DNA of 64,000 nucleotides from assembly GCF_023101765.2 (NCBI RefSeq), contig NC_064226.1, forward strand, positions 7,246,001-7,310,000, in the 5' to 3' direction. The position numbers and the translations under genes are program-made. Below the pieces are notes generated by a model, which worked only from the letters and a program-made list of their open reading frames with translations, ran no database searches and was not told the origin of the DNA. Origin of the DNA: Spodoptera frugiperda. Lineage: Eukaryota > Arthropoda > Insecta > Lepidoptera > Noctuidae. Positions 1 through 15,257 of the stretch are shown here, piece after piece (the first letter of the stretch is position 1; the number at the start of each line of letters is the position of its first letter).

Positions 1-3000
1 GCTTACCAAAGTTAATTTTCGAATAGTACGTACCTTTCCCAGGCGCTAGTTTTATCGCTTTTAATCTGAGCGCCATGTTTTATTTATGAAGGCCCGTATT
101 TACTCTGAAAATTTTAAGTCAAATCTTTGTCTTTAAAATTCAAGACGTTTCTAGATCTTTATTATTAGTTCCGTTGTTGAAATTCTCTTTGTAATATAAT
201 AATGCTTTGGAATTAATAAAAAGCAACATACTTACAACAAAAAAGCAGTTACCACTTTAACAAGATCGAGGGCGAACAGTTTTAAATTTTGCAGTTTATC
301 GACTGCTAAAGTGAAACATCAGAAACACCACTATAATTTATTCACACTAAACACAGGCTTAGCAAGAATAATTATTATTTTCCTATGAACGAAAGTTGTG
401 CAGTAATAATACTAAGAGTTATCGATAAAAAGTTGAGGTAATTGTCAGGTACACGGCTACATCGGCCATTATATCGTTACTCAGACCACATTACTCAACG
501 ATTAAATCTAAAAAGACATGCGATGCACTAATGATCGCAGTCAATTAAGCAGATACATCGGCAAATTGCTAACTCATTTAACTCGTTAGTGGAATGGGGG
601 CTCCCTGCACCTAACAATTACGGCTCCCGGGCACAGCAACACTGCTACACTTCCAAACAATATTAACGCAAACATAATTGAACTTAATTTCAGTTTTACT
701 CTGATTGCTGTGAACTTTTTTAGGTCAAATGACAATAAAAAATAGTTTGTCGCGATAACCTAGTTTCGATGGTGGAATATTTACGTAAACATAAAGTTCC
801 AGCCGGCTCTTACACTATATTAAAACTTAGCTACCACGGTGCGCTAGTTTTAAAACAATACCTTTGTTGTGACACTGTCCGTATAATTTATTACCTATCC
901 GGTTTAAAGAATATTCTTCGCTATAAAAATGATAGTTCGGTTCACATTTTGTTTGAGAAGTTCGTCTGAAGTCGCATTAATCTATGTCTACGTTGACAAA
1001 AGCGAGCGGTCACAAAAGAATCACGATCCACTTTGTCCCCCTTACACAATATTATGCGGTTTCCGTGACTTCACACCATAATGATGTTAGCCTAATTGTA
1101 CGGCGGCGACACACAGAAACATCACGGATAAGTATACTAACTCCTTGCTCACATAACTTAATTTCAACAATGTTGCTCGACAGTTACAGTTTATTTAAGT
1201 AGCTCGGAGCGGGGTTAAGAGCAGTTATATTCAAACCATTTTTCATGTAACACTGAATTGTTGGCAGTAACAGAACAACTTAACGCAACTACAGTTTATT
1301 ATTTACGAGGAACAAAGTTGAAGACAAAACAGTTTAGAGAGAATTAGAACAGAGAATGTTACTGAAAATATTGGAGCGTTAAGGAGTTTAAACTTAAATT
1401 GCTCGAACAAACATTACTAAAAGTTGTTTAATGTGTTAAGTACTGGTGTGGCACGAGTGAGTAGTAAACAAGTAATTTCCGCAGTAACGTCAGTTTCAAT
1501 TACATGGCTGGGTCATTTGGAGGGTTGTAGTACTTCGGCCGCCAGAAAGCCGGCTTGGTGATCACTCAGTCACTATCGATCGGCTTCTGTCGAGCCGCCT
1601 CATTCATGCGGAGTCACTCGATGATGCAGCCTCCACAACCTACATTAAACCCGACATTTTAAAAGTCATTACTTATTTAAACACCGCCCCGTATCCGTCC
1701 GTTCCAAAATAAATTAACTTTTAAGTTAAACTGACAATTATTTAAATACCGCAACTTGAATTAAATTCTGGTTTATTTTTATTTATCAATTCGAAATACT
1801 GAATGTTGCATCATTGGTGTGTTGATAGCCAATACGACCGCTGATCAATAAAGACCTTTTTGATCTCAATATTTTTACTAAAATATTATTTTTAGACCAC
1901 AATTTTAAACATGTTTTATTACCGCCATAAAATCCAAACATAGTTTTTACACTATCCACATTTATCACACTCGGGCTAGCTCTGTGGAGCCAGCACCCGC
2001 TAGTTCCACTCAAAGCCACTTCGAACCCATTTGATTACAATTCTGGTTTTTATTACTAACTATGACACCAATTTAAGCACACTGTGGTCTCTCTAATATT
2101 CCCTCTACCCGGTAAATATCAAATGAAGTGTGAACATGAGCTGGGTTGAATTACGAGTATGTACATTAAATTAGGATCACCGCAGCAGTCGTCCCCATTT
2201 TAGTTTTACACTTACTAATAAAATATCTTTCGTCCTTATTCTAGCTATCCGGTAAAACTTACAATTCTGAATATTCTGAATATACTGCTGCTAGTCAAAT
2301 AACAGTGACTGACGTGATTATATATTTGTTGTCTAAAAACTATTTTACTCGTTCTTTTTTTCGACAACATGTTCCTCAATTTATTGTAACAAAAATACAC
2401 TTTTCAAATAGATACAAAAACATATAGAAAATACTGTGTGAACGTTGATTTGCAACAACACTGCAATTTGTTCGACGGAAAACGTCAATAATTTTCCGGG
2501 ACGCGGCAAGCCCGACGGCGACACAACACGACGCGACACGCTATTTATTGTTCGGATTCTACAACAATTATACACTATTTTTAGTAGTTCTATATTTCAC
2601 GAGAACTTTATAAATATTTTACATAGTAGCCGCCGAAAGCCACTTTATGACCAAAATCCTATCCTATGATTTACAGCCTTCGTATCTGTGCGAATTTCAG
2701 CAGGGAAATCTGGTAAATAAATCTTTTAGGACTTAATCGGCAAACAATACACTAATACATATTTATTGGCGAATAACTTGTACTGGATTGCTTTATGAGA
2801 AGTTATTGTTAGCCAAACAGCTCCAGAATATGTATAGGGCAATTATATGAGTTAGTTGTGCAATTAATTCTCGCAGTCATCTTGAATCGACATGCGACTG
2901 CCTGTGATTAATCGTCAATCGTAATTCCTTCTGTCCCCTGTGTCATTAGCAGAATATGAGCAGTTTTCTTTCACACGTTTCCCCCGTCGAAAATGATGAT

Positions 3001-4741
3001 CCACAATCGTACCTACTACATATAAATATAGTTAGGTATCACAATGAGTTTTTGATGGCTATGTAACTCGGCACAAATGTTCGCAACATACACAAATATA
3101 AACGTAGGACATTTAAGAGAAAACGGAAATAAAAGATTCTTTTTATAAGTCCTCAGACGCCCATGAAGGAAAAGAATGAATGGAAACGATTTACATTTAT
3201 CTACGAAAAGTCTCGAAGATTAAAGTAGGTGGCTCACAGCTCGCTGAATAGTATTTGGGCCACGAACAAGAACTTCTCGATAAGAGACATGAAATAACAT
3301 TGTACTCTGCAAGGCAAGTTTTAGTTTGAAGAAAAACACATTTACGTGTCCGGAAACATTACGTAAGGAGCCATACAAGTTAAGTAGCCATATTTAAGCC
3401 GTATTTTACTACGAAATAAGTTAATGGTCACGCTACCACAATTTTACTTTACATTCGAGACAAAAGAAATTTCAAGTGAAGCCAACACACAGCAGGCACC
3501 CAAATGGCTCGGAAAGTTTAACTGGATAAGTTTTCCTTACATTACTCCCGAGACAGGAGCGTCTCCAGACGTCGCTTGTGTTTTATAGTCGCTGCTCTAG
3601 CGGGGCGTATGCAGGCAATGTTTCCCGCGGTTCAATTCCCAACTGTCAAGGACAATGCTGGGGTAATTGACGACGTATCGGTACGTCCCCGCATTATCGC
3701 ACGGACAACTTTATTACTCCGCTAAGAAACAACCCTTCCACACGCCACACCTAATAAAATGCCGCTTCAGCCTTTACAAGCTGAAATGTACGTTCTATTT
3801 ATATACGTTCGTTACGTTTTTGATTGCAATCATTCTTTTCGCTTTTATTCGCAAAACGAAAGCGTCTATTGCGAGTGTAATCCGATACTGCTACAATAAA
3901 ACTGCAAAATTGTGTCAGGGAACGGAAATAAATGTCCTTAGGAGCAGCTGCAAAAGAAATTAAAAGTACTAAATAAAAGTGTTGGTGTAGATAGAATTAA
4001 ATTGTTTGCTTTGGATCTTACTATGTAAGTTAGGTAGGGGTTGTATGGAACTGTAAATATAAACATGAATATAGGAATGAAGGCGATCCCTATTTGCGAA
4101 GCTCAAACAGATTGTGAGTGGGTAAACGAGTGGACGAGTGGACTTTGCTAAGCAACGTGGAGATGACCTGTATTATAGTTATGAATGGTAGATTGCATTC
4201 GTGCCTACTCCATCCAGTCTTCACATAGAGATTTACGACGGGACCCATAAGAATACGCTAGGTGACAAAGGAGAAAGTTAAAATTCCCTCTTTCTCTACT
4301 ACATTCCTACATTTTAAGTATACCTATAGTAGAACGCCTCAGAATTTTTAATAAAGTTACTGAACTTGATAATTAACCTAACTTACAACAATGCTTTTGA
4401 AGTTCTTAAGTGTTGAAATTTTCGTGCTCGGCTAAAGATAAAGAGGAGATTAAACTCACGATATCATTTTCTTCCACATCAATTTGCTCTGTGTTCTCCT
4501 TTATTAAGTAACACAAGAATTACGTCATTTATAAAAAGAAAGTGCTGTGTTGCCTTCCATATATTTGCGCGAAGTTAGACATTGATATGTCTAATAACTT
4601 AAGCTATTATAATATATACCTATACATAAAAAAAAACAACAAAAAAAATTCGTTGAAGAAAATACCATTTGTGATTATTTTACTATTGCCTATCTAACCT
4701 ATGCTTACTAAGCTATGCTTACTAAGTAAAATAAAACCAGG

Positions 4742-4801
4742 AGTAAGGGGGAGGCCTTTGTTCAGCAGTGGACGTCTCTCGGCTGATGATGATGATGATG
4801 A
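4742..4801 (+). repeat. lepidopteran LINE/SINE 3' tail with (GAT)n microsatellite
   Basis: The block reads GGAGGCCTTTGTTCAGCAGTGG, then GACGTCTCTCGGCT, then six GAT/TGA triplets. It matches my memory of a widespread lepidopteran retroposon 3' end of the form 'GGCC..TG..CAGCAGTGGGACG..' followed by (GAT)n. Only the 3' end is present. The sequence upstream is plain AT-rich DNA, so this is a 5'-truncated insertion. The family name is uncertain. Confidence 0.6.
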
Positions 4802-6995
4802 AGAAGCATAGCTTGGCATGGCATAATATCCTAATCATGACCCGAGCATTGTTACAAAATTAAACTTTAAAATTCTCAGTAATATTAAGGAATCTAGATG
4901 TATATGTCGAGATCACCCTCCTTCTCTTTCACAATCAGGTATAATTTAACTGGTTGTGAACCTCAATTTACTACTTCAGATAAACCGATGCGACATTACG
5001 TACACTGATCAGATTATTATGTTTTATTGGAAGCACTATAAAGATAGAGAGAATACGAAAATATTTTTAAAACAAAACTAGAAAAGTATTGAAGTGAAAA
5101 ATATTGGAAAATTATTCTTGCAATGAAAATTCTCGAAAGGAACCATTTTCTGCATCAGTTACTAAGAAATGAAACGAATATATGGCATCTATCGATTGGC
5201 CTTATGATATGGTTCGATAACCTATAAATGATAATGCATTCGCTTAAAATGTGTGCACACTAAGTCTTCGGCTTCGGCTAGAACTTTCAATATTTTCCAC
5301 TTTCCCTAAAAAAAAGTATTATCATGCAAACAGCAACAAAGTTTCCCTGGCCTGTGATGGAGCGGACACATGAATAATGTATCAGGTAAGACGGTGGCGG
5401 CCCGGTAACCGCACCGGCAACCGCAGCCCCTGCAATAATGCCTAAACTGTAAAACCAACAAACTAATCATACACATACACGCGCACACCTCCCTACTTGC
5501 GGTCGAGCCTGCCACAAGCCACTATTCAAATGCTAACCATTTCTAAACCGCTGTGTCCTTGCTTTAATCTCATGTTTGGTCAGCGCATCGCCCAACTACA
5601 GATTTGTTATGAACGTGTGATAACGGCCAACGAGATTACCATTTTAAATTAGTTGGCGACTCCGACAATGAAACTGAACTAGCACAGATAGTCTAAAAAC
5701 GGATTACACACTTACACCTTAACTGCCTCACTGGCAAAGTTAACTAATACCCTAAAGTTGTAAAATACTCTAACTATTCACCCCTTGGCGCTGATTACCG
5801 CACCTTAACGATCTAATCCTTGAAATAAGCCGTGTTTTACTTTACAAACTATGCTACTCGTAACTATCTTGCAGTATCAAGGCGAGGGCATCGTGGATTT
5901 ATTAAAGGCAAAATTCCCAAGCGCGTCGTTTTTATTTACAAAAATAAGAAAAAATAAAATTTTGTGAGATATTCACATAACCTGTGGGATACGCGTGAGT
6001 CGTGACCATCACGGTCGAGCGAATACCAAAAGGATAAGAAGGAATATTTTGTATCTCCGGACACAAAATGTATGTAGGTACGAAGTAAGTTATAGTCGCC
6101 AGGTGTTCCGATTTTTCCAAGACGTTCCTTATATCGGAAACTTTATGTGCGGGGAAAATGTTCTATCGTTCATATGAGCAGGTATTTTATCGGCATTTTA
6201 AAATATGGTCATAGAAAGATAAAAATTTCTTGGTCTAGTAATAGAGTTGTTCATAATTCGTGTTTAAACTTTTGGAGCAGTGTTCTACAAGCGTAGTAGA
6301 GAAGTCGTATAATTAATAGATGTATATATCATTTTAAGTGGTGATCTCGAAATGTGTCGGACTGGATCTTGAGACACTAGCATGATGAGTTGTTGGCGAG
6401 CTGCCGCGACACTGCGGCGACACACAGCCCTCACAAACATAGCCTTCGAAAACAACTAACACTAGGTTTTATACGTCGCGAAAACATTCACTTGGAATAA
6501 ATTTTGTTAACGGACCAGTAAACCTGTTTGTTCGTTCCTAAAACCTTTTCGACACTATTTGCAGATGTCACGGAAGGCGACATAAAATAAAACGTTTTTC
6601 TAAATGTTAACCTACATTTTCCTCTAATAGTAGGTAAACATATTCAAAGCGTTGATCCTGAATAAATATCATAGAACAAGTTATTCTTTAGTAACCGTTA
6701 TTCATTAATCATGGTATCGTGGCTGTCTCGTGTAAGACAAAGCGTTGTCTCAGCTTTACGGGCAACTGTGAGCTTTAATGACTTTCTTAATGTTTTAGAA
6801 CGGAAGATAAACACTAATTGTGTCAATTGTTAATGCTTTATTTGCACTAAAGTTTTGAGCTGACTCCCTACTTGTTTTTAGCTCTTATCATAGTCGTTAA
6901 AGTTCTACTTCATTTATTAAATGTGCTACGAAGTATGATAATCTATCTTTGTTATTAATAGTAATAATTATTCACAGATAACCAATGTCGTCTTC

Positions 6996-7041
6996 AATAA
7001 AATGGTTTAGAGAATGCAATCAATGTCTAAACCATTTTATT
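6996..7041. repeat. short perfect hairpin
   Basis: A 16-bp arm (6996-7011, AATAAAATGGTTTAGA) is followed by a 14-nt spacer and its exact reverse complement (7026-7041). The stem is too short for a typical animal pre-miRNA. It may be the remnant of a small inverted-repeat element. No function can be assigned. Confidence 0.5.
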
Positions 7042-10000
7042 TCACCGAGCCTACAATTGGCACTTTTTATTTAACATTAACGACCCAACAAAATACGCGT
7101 TCCGCAACCACATTAAATAACATTTAATTTGATTAAAACTTGGAGGATAGAATCTCCAAACTGTATTAAGTTGTACTTTATATATTAAAAGAAAGGGATT
7201 AGGATGAATTTTAAAAGAAAGGGAAGAAGCTTATTATCGTGCCACTCGGCCGTATACAAGAATGCTTCGGTTTTATTACTTTGGACCCGTAGACAATTTC
7301 GCTCCATAGAATAAGGTAATCTAAAGGAACACACTAATTGGAAATAAGGGCGCCTACGTTCTTTTCCAACTTTTTTCCAATTTCGACTCCTGTATAAGCG
7401 AAAATTATACGTTATCTGCGCCAACGAAGGACCGATTTGGAGCAAAGTTAATTACACATTTTCTCAATAAAATCGCCTGTACAACGTGCTGTTCAAAAGA
7501 TTATCTCTAATTACCTAAAATTTCTTTATTCAACTCAGAAAAAAGAATTGACAAAGGTGTAAAAATATTTAAATGCAAATGAAGCTATTTACATATCTTG
7601 TTACTCGGCGTCGCCGCGCGGTCCAAATTATTATATTTATATTTTAGTCCGAGCATTGTCCTTACTTCACAAGTAGATAAATCGTGAAAGTAATTTAAAG
7701 TCGGAAAGATCTGGACGCAAAATGAAACAAATTTAAAAACCTCGCTTTATATAATTTAAATCTTTTATTTCAGAGTTTTTGGAGCGAGCCAGATGTTTAG
7801 ATAGCAATGTTTTTTCAGTCAGTATTATTCTTAAATCATTGCTATTGTTAAAATCTTTTTAAGTAAGAACATTTCTTTTAGGTTAAGTTTGAATCAACGT
7901 ACATTTCCACGAAAGAAACTACCGTCGGAATATCTTCAATATCCCTAATGATATGTGCCGCCGAAATTCCAATTTCCATATAAAACTGTATTGGGCTTCA
8001 TGAAGTCAATTTGCAGATTATGTAAGCTTTATTCCTAGATTATGCTAACATTCCCTGTGTTGCAAACCGTAATATGTTCAATAAATATAACCATTTGAAT
8101 AATAAATCGCAACTTCTATCTTTATATGAATCATGTTGCGAATAAAATCATGCAATATATTGGAAAAAAAATGTTCAATTGTATCTTGTTAAAATGACAA
8201 ATAATTTCGTTAATGTAAGACAAAAGCATATCGGTATCGCGTCATCTTTTTTTCTATAAAACATCAGCGATACGACTGAGGAGTGTTTTACAAATATTTA
8301 CGTGCTTAGAAAGACATTTTATTTCAACGGAAGCTTTCGATCGCGCTACGAGTGTACTAGGAAGTATGATTGACGGGTGAGAACATTCCGTGGTAGTCAT
8401 ATTTCAATTACGGTACCGAAATTTATTAACTGACAACACACTAGATACAAACGTACCAGAACATAAACATTTTTATTTACACGCGAAGGAAAATGTCAGA
8501 AGGATGCGGTAAAATTTTATATTAAGAACATTTTATGACCGCGTTAATATTTAACGTGGCTCGCTACGCGCTACGGCGTAGTACGTGCGTAACACACTCG
8601 TTAATTGTTTAACATGGAACATTAAATGAGTGTAATCAGTTGTAATTATGTAAGTAGCGTAGCATGTGGCGTGTGTGGGGGCGAGGGGAGGCTCATTACC
8701 GCTGCACTCTGCATCCACCTCATTAACATAAGGCATATTGCCCTCCCTAACGAGAATCCTCGTTCAGAAACAACCCAGATGCTTTTTCGCTGCGAAACTC
8801 ACCGGATAATTACTGCGGCTGGTACTCATCTATTGTTGATGGTAACTCTGCCGGTGGCACCAATTTATGCCGTCGAAGCTTCAGCTCCGAACTAGAAGTT
8901 TCGTTTGTCAATTCGCCATTCCGTTTTCTTCGAGTTTTCGGTATAATTTTTCCTTGTTGTTTGTTTATTCGAGTGACACAAAGCAACGGATGTGATAAAA
9001 GCGAAAAATGTTCACGTGCACGTATTGTTTGTATGTATTTGCAGTAGTAGATATTTACGAAAACTTTTCGGATACATAAACTAGTTTGTTCCGCGTGAAA
9101 TAGTCGAAACATGTGAGCAATTTTATGAAAGGAAGAGGGTGTACTATTTCAAGGATACAAGGAACATTAAAGTGTAGTAGGTACGTGGAAACGGGAGATG
9201 TGGTGGGTAACGGGATTTTAAAACAAAACACGTATGAGCGAGCACATTATCGTGCTCTTATGAGCTCTCGTGCAGTACGGCGCCGGCGCTTACTTCATAT
9301 AAAACCTTCTTGTGCACGTAAGCTAAATGCCTCTCCGGTCCCGTTTTTCTTTTGAATAACGCCAACGTCATTGAGACTCTTTAAGGGGCGAAAAGGTGTT
9401 GAAAAGTAGGTCTTAAAAGTTGTATAAGTTTTTTTGTCTGAGAAATAAAGAATGATGTTTTATTTTTATGGATAACGATTGAAACTTTGGAAATAATAGT
9501 TATTGTATTCTTAGATTAGAGTAGACTAATCTTTCGAAACATCAATTTCAAAGGGCATATGAAAATGACCTCCTATTCATATAAAACAATACTGCACCTA
9601 CATCTGCATTGTTACCGCAGTACGTGTGCCTATATACATGTTACCTGAAACTAGTTTTGCCTGTGGCGTCAACCGACTAATGGTAAGCCCGAATATTTAA
9701 TCCCCTACTCCGTTGTTGTTTCTTGCTAAGACCTTTGACACGCCTTGATGGCCTTACACCTCGCAAATTAATTGACTTCAGTCCGGTTAAATTAATTTGT
9801 TTATGGACGGGAAATGTTTGATGGATAAATTGCTCTAGAATATTATGTGTCACAGTGATTTAATTAAGGCATACAGTTTAACTATTGCCAATTTATATTG
9901 AACTATGAACGGACTTTATTCTTCACATCATCAACAATCTATAAGTGGCCACTGCTGACCAAAGGAATCTAGCATGGAGAAGGTTTAAGTATTAGTCACC

Positions 10001-10139
10001 ACGCTTGCTCAATATGGGTTTGCGATGTTATATAATTGGAAATTAAGGTTTGCTTCTCCGACGTTTTCCTTCGTCGTTTGCTAGTGGTGTCTAAATAGTC
10101 TTAAAAGTTGATATAATTCAGAAAATGTCGATTATTACT

Positions 10140-10200
10140 TGCCAGGTTCAATCCCGCGCCCTCATGCATGAGAAGTGGGCGTTTTACGCCTCCACTATAG
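10140..10200 (+). repeat. possible tRNA-derived SINE fragment
   Basis: AGGTTCAATCCCGCGCC resembles a pol III box B (GGTTCRANNCC). It is followed by a GC-richer stretch within AT-rich DNA. No cloverleaf, box A or acceptor stem can be built around it, so it is not a tRNA gene. A degraded SINE head is the most likely reading, with low certainty. Confidence 0.25.
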
Positions 10201-13200
10201 TTATACCTAAAAGAGCACCCTATTACAAACACATCTGATATAACAAAATGTATAATTAATGTAACGTAAAGTTATAAGAAGTGTTCCACATGAATCAAAT
10301 TAAAAATAAAACCGCGCATAATGTACCCACAACGTTTCACAATACAGTAATCCAATCAATTACAGATCCACGTACAAAAACAATGTCAGAATACAATTTG
10401 CATAATTGTCGCCGAACACGTTTCTTTGTGCCGCATGTTTATATATTACAATCGTAATTTAATCTTAATACATTATTTGTTGTGACAGTTACGATATTTC
10501 GTGTCTTGTAAAAAAGACAGCTGATACATGACTCTGGTAGGTATTTATGTATCGGTTGTATCCCAAAATTTGTCGCTGCGGCCGTGCGATCGCTTCGTCG
10601 CGCTCTCGACCGCCCTCCGACGAACAAAAGAATGAATACACACACAGGTGCTTGCAAAGCGCTTTTTCCTTTTCATACCTCCGGCGAAAATGGCATTCAC
10701 CGCCTCTCAGACACATCTAGTGGATGAATGCAGCTCTCTTAAAAGCCCGAAGGCTTACAACTCGAAACTGATCATTGGTTCGCTTTGCAAAACTTCTATT
10801 TATAACGGTAAAATATTAACATTAGTTTCCAACACAAAGTTTCCGCCGGTAAACTTACGAACTTCGCAATTATCTGTTCATATATCATCGCGGGGGTCGA
10901 GTAATGACTGTTTCGCACGGAAGGCAAGTTAAAACTATATTAAATAAATTTCACATTAGCCCCAACTTTTTAATGCTACAACCGATTTAAAAAGTTGACT
11001 AGATAATGTGTCACATTCTACAGTTTTACTAAGAACGCGAGGAAGTATAATTTATACGTTAAGGTATGAACTTAATCTCGCCTTTGTTTCTAATTTGTTA
11101 CAAGTTTCACGTCCCTAACCAAGACTCGGTGGAGACAAATTAAAAAACTCAGCCACTCTTAGCACAAAAGCTGCATAATTAAAAAAAGGGTTGAGCGTCG
11201 TTAATCTTGAGGCAGTGAGAATAAAATGCGACCGTCATTAGTGTGAGCGTTTCACTCGCTCATTCACGCCATCCATCAAACTCTACGTCTTCAACTTAAT
11301 ATGTGAAACCTTAATTAACTTGCAAATTAACAATTTTTACGGTCAGGAACATAAACCCGAGTGTAGCACAAACAATTGAAATCAAAAGTTATGCGACATG
11401 TGAGAAGGAAACTTTGCCGGTGAATAAAATCGTTAATACGCTGTAACAAGTGTAGAACATAACGAACAACAATAACATCGCTTGTTAATGTGCGCTCCAG
11501 ATTACTCAGGAGCGATCGTATTCTCGGATGTATTTGCTATGATATTCAGCCCGAAACACGAATCGCTAAGAGGCGTTTGAGATTTTCTCTAAGTGCGTCT
11601 AATCCAACACTCGAGTGAGCTCGCAGATACGCTAAGATTAATCACAAGGATGTTGGTAAGCCGTACCTGTGGGCCGGGTTAAGGCGCCCCAGAGCTTGGC
11701 CTTGTCCCACTATGGCGGTCGTCTATTTTTAGCTCTCTCCCCCCGCACCGCAGCGTCCCGCCTCCAACACCCGTCAATGATGCTATTTAGAGCGAAAGTG
11801 CCTCTTTACGTGGGATAGAAAAATAATAGTTACTGAAAGGTATCGGAAGTCATATCGATATTGCTCCTAATCCTAGGTATCGAGATACCTGCGAAAGTGA
11901 TCGCGGATTATACGGTTTAGCAAATAGAGGGGAGCGCTACCCAGATTTAGGCGTTCATATTTTATTTATATTAACTCATACCAATGCTATTACTTAACGA
12001 GGGATTATCTTTGTAGAGATAAGCCCCAAATAAATGTGGATATTGCATTGAATAAATAAACAGGTCGGATCAAATTAGGTTTTATTTAAATAATGGATGA
12101 AAGGACGGGTGAGTTAGTACCTAATTAAAGCGGTACTTGAGTAAGACTTACGAAGATTCAGACATAAATCAGTGCCGTTAATATAGAAGAAACCGTACTC
12201 GTCAAAGTCTATGGTTTGTACGCTTAGAATATTTTTTAGCTTATAAAAGCTTTAAAAGACCATTCTCCGTTCCAGTTGAGTCAGTTTAACTGCGTTCCAG
12301 ACAATTTAGTTGGTTCTCAAGGCACGGCAAACGATTCGTAGTAATTTTCACCTAGATCTTTATCAAGTAACACCATTTGGTCGCACTTGGTATTCAGGCT
12401 GAAATACAGTAACTATTTAACATAAACTTTGGCGCGGAAGCTTCGTGTATTTTCAGTTAATTCCGTCGAAACACTCGGCTGCAACGATTACAGTTCTAAA
12501 TCAATTTATTTGGATTGTCTTAGTTTCGCAGTCAGTTTGTCGGGAAATCTTTCATAATACTCGGAGAAATTGCTACTTTAATGCAACGATCTTCATAACA
12601 CATTTAATTTCCTCCAACGATTAATCATGTTATATTTTTAAAGTGATTCAACACAATAGATAATTCAACCACAAACACTAAACTACCACTAACTTAGCTC
12701 ATTTTACATTTAGGTACTAAAACAAAAGATTGTACTCCAAACAAAACATAGCACATGCACTACCCAATCTCCATATTCATAACCGTTGCCGACAGCGATG
12801 CGGTTACAAAGCCCTATATCGACATGTAAACGGTAAATACCAATACAGTGTTACGGTGTTATATTCCACTCACTAGCGCCTATGACTGGCTCCTAAATAC
12901 AGACGACCGCAAACATAAACGTTAGCTGCCTCGCCAGCCTCGTCTCGGAAACCCGGGACCCAAACCAACCACAAACACACAGAATCCTGCGAATATAGGA
13001 GATGCAAATTGAATTTGTGTATCTAATGACATTAGCTTATTTATTCTGTTTGGTAGAGGAGTGTCTGTAAATACCAAAATTTATTTATTTAGTTTTATGA
13101 AGAAGGTTGCCTTAAAATCATTTTTGTGCTACATTAGTAAGGTTTTTTAATATGTATTTAAACTCATGTGATTTAAAATTAAGTTTCCTCAGCTGCAAGA

Positions 13201-15257
13201 AACGCAGACTTCACAAAGAAATTAACAAAGTGAGAAAGGAGAAGTAAGGGAAATCTTATGATAATCCTCACAATAATTACGTAGGTTATACTTCAAACCA
13301 AGCTGTCATTTACTTTATTTGCTACTGGCTGGTGAGAAGCCGAATTGAATTCTTAATCACAATCGTCGGTGGCACTGTCGACCCGCCCCCTACTTCCCGG
13401 CTGTCAGGCTCCCTCCGCCGGGGAACACTTCCCTCTCCTTTGTACACACGCTAACCATGTCGCGGATCTGCAGATGTAGCACCTGTCTTCCAAACCTTCC
13501 TTCATTACATATTCTGAGAGCTTTTACACTCACCCGTGTCTAGCCGCAACCCCTTAATAATTGACGAGCATCTCAGCCAATCTCCCTAAAAAACTAAGTT
13601 TATGTGTTTGCCTACAAATGAACGGGGTACACTTCCCTGGGGAACAAATCTCATTCACCTAATATAACACTAGTTGTTTAGCGACGAAACGACACTCGGA
13701 GCCCTCGTTAGCAAATAAATAACACGATCTTAAGGAAATAGGCTGCTTATTTCTGCCCTAATAGGCGTTTAACTTAGCTCCCGGCCTTATTTCCAGACAG
13801 CCGAGGATTCATTGCCAACTTTCAGTCAATAACTCTTCTTATTCTAGGCCCTGTATAAGTTTGTTTACGTAAGTATTTTGCTTCCATTGATCTGTATTAT
13901 TCGTAGTTGAACGACCCACTGGGTAGCTATTTACTTTCCAGGGTTTGATTACGTCATGCCTTTGTACCGAGATGAACTTCTAGATGTTAATTGAACAAAA
14001 ATATAACAAGCGAATAACATAACCGCAGAAGTGAAATTCTCGTTCTTTAAATTGAATCCTCTTAACAAAATTGATATCGTAATAAAAGCGCGCGTCCATT
14101 ACAGTGTCGTCGAGGTAATACGCTGTAACTCACCTTCCACAACGTCTTCCTGAGAGCTATCTATTCATAATTAAATTAAGTCTTGCTCTTTTCTTGACGT
14201 TGTACTCATTCCGGGTTTAATTTGTTCTTTAAATGCAGTTTGTCTGTGCTGAGGAGACTTTAATTGACAAATTAAAGATATTAGGAACAGCAGCGGTTTG
14301 AAATGCGGACGTAATTATTAGAGCGTGCGCGTAATATCTGCTCGTAAGGGTCTATAGATAAACATAGAATGCCATTATCATCGGCTATACGGCAGCGCAG
14401 GGTTATTTAAAATAAGTATGGGGTTGAATATCTTTGTTATCACAGCCTATATAAGCAGTTAAGGGTTTAGAAAAGCTGCGTTTCCCTTTAGGTGTGGTGC
14501 GGTTTTCTGTGTTGCCGGAAGTTTTGGAGAATGAGTGCAAAATCAAATTAATCATAACTATATTACGGAAAAAGATCATTAAACATATTTGTAAGTATAA
14601 TCAGCTGTAGGGAAGGCCGGCTACGCCGAAAAAGAAATGAAAAATGATAGGATATGTGAGTGGATGGAAATGTTAATAGGTTTAATGGAATGTATTAGCA
14701 TAATGAGTAGTAAATCCACATTATCCTTTACTCATGTTTGAGCTTACATACAAACACCACTATTGAGTACTTACAACTATTTGTAAATTTTTGAGAGACA
14801 CTTTTCCCAGGTACCGGGTCAGTCAAACCCCGGAACTCCGCATGTATTTTATTGCCTACTCACCTTAAAATCCCCCAATAAAATAGGTAGTAGGTATTAT
14901 TTGTCACGTCTTCAAATAGCTTGTTAAATTTAGTCTGTTACTACCCTACATAAATAACAGATGTCCCACTTCTCCGCGCCGAATACAAATGAAATAAATC
15001 CAGAGAATTGTCCGGGCTCCACCGGCTCAAACGTGATGGATATTCAATGTAACTTGTTACATATAGTACACACTCTAAGCGTCTTACAACAAATTGGAGA
15101 TATACAACACATGTACAATGTGTACATACAACTCTTACGTATACTGTGTCGCTTGTCTTGTTTATATAATGGTGGCAACGAATGTTTAGTTCTATTTGCA
15201 AAATATGTATGTTTTTCTCTATTGAAATCGTCTTGGTTTCTCCCTATTACTACTTTT

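Larger units (their letters stand above)
1..15257. other. non-coding AT-rich DNA, probably alpha-catulin 5' intron or upstream region
   Basis: I see no gene here. All open frames are short (100 codons or fewer up to 14.9 kb), lack recognisable domains and are not framed by convincing splice sites. What I could pick out is a LINE/SINE 3' tail at 4742-4801, a 16-bp perfect hairpin at 6996-7041, and a stretch with a tRNA-like box B at about 10140-10200. A perfect TATCGATA site lies at 11853-11860 next to TCGGAAGTC. GC-richer patches near 1540-1640, 11670-11780 and 13370-13460 were checked for the missing N-terminal alpha-catulin exons and showed none. Assignment to an alpha-catulin intron is inference from the missing 5' exons. 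Confidence 0.5.

Noticed and set aside
10140..10200. tRNA gene
   Set aside because: A box B-like word is present, but no acceptor stem, anticodon arm or box A can be formed.
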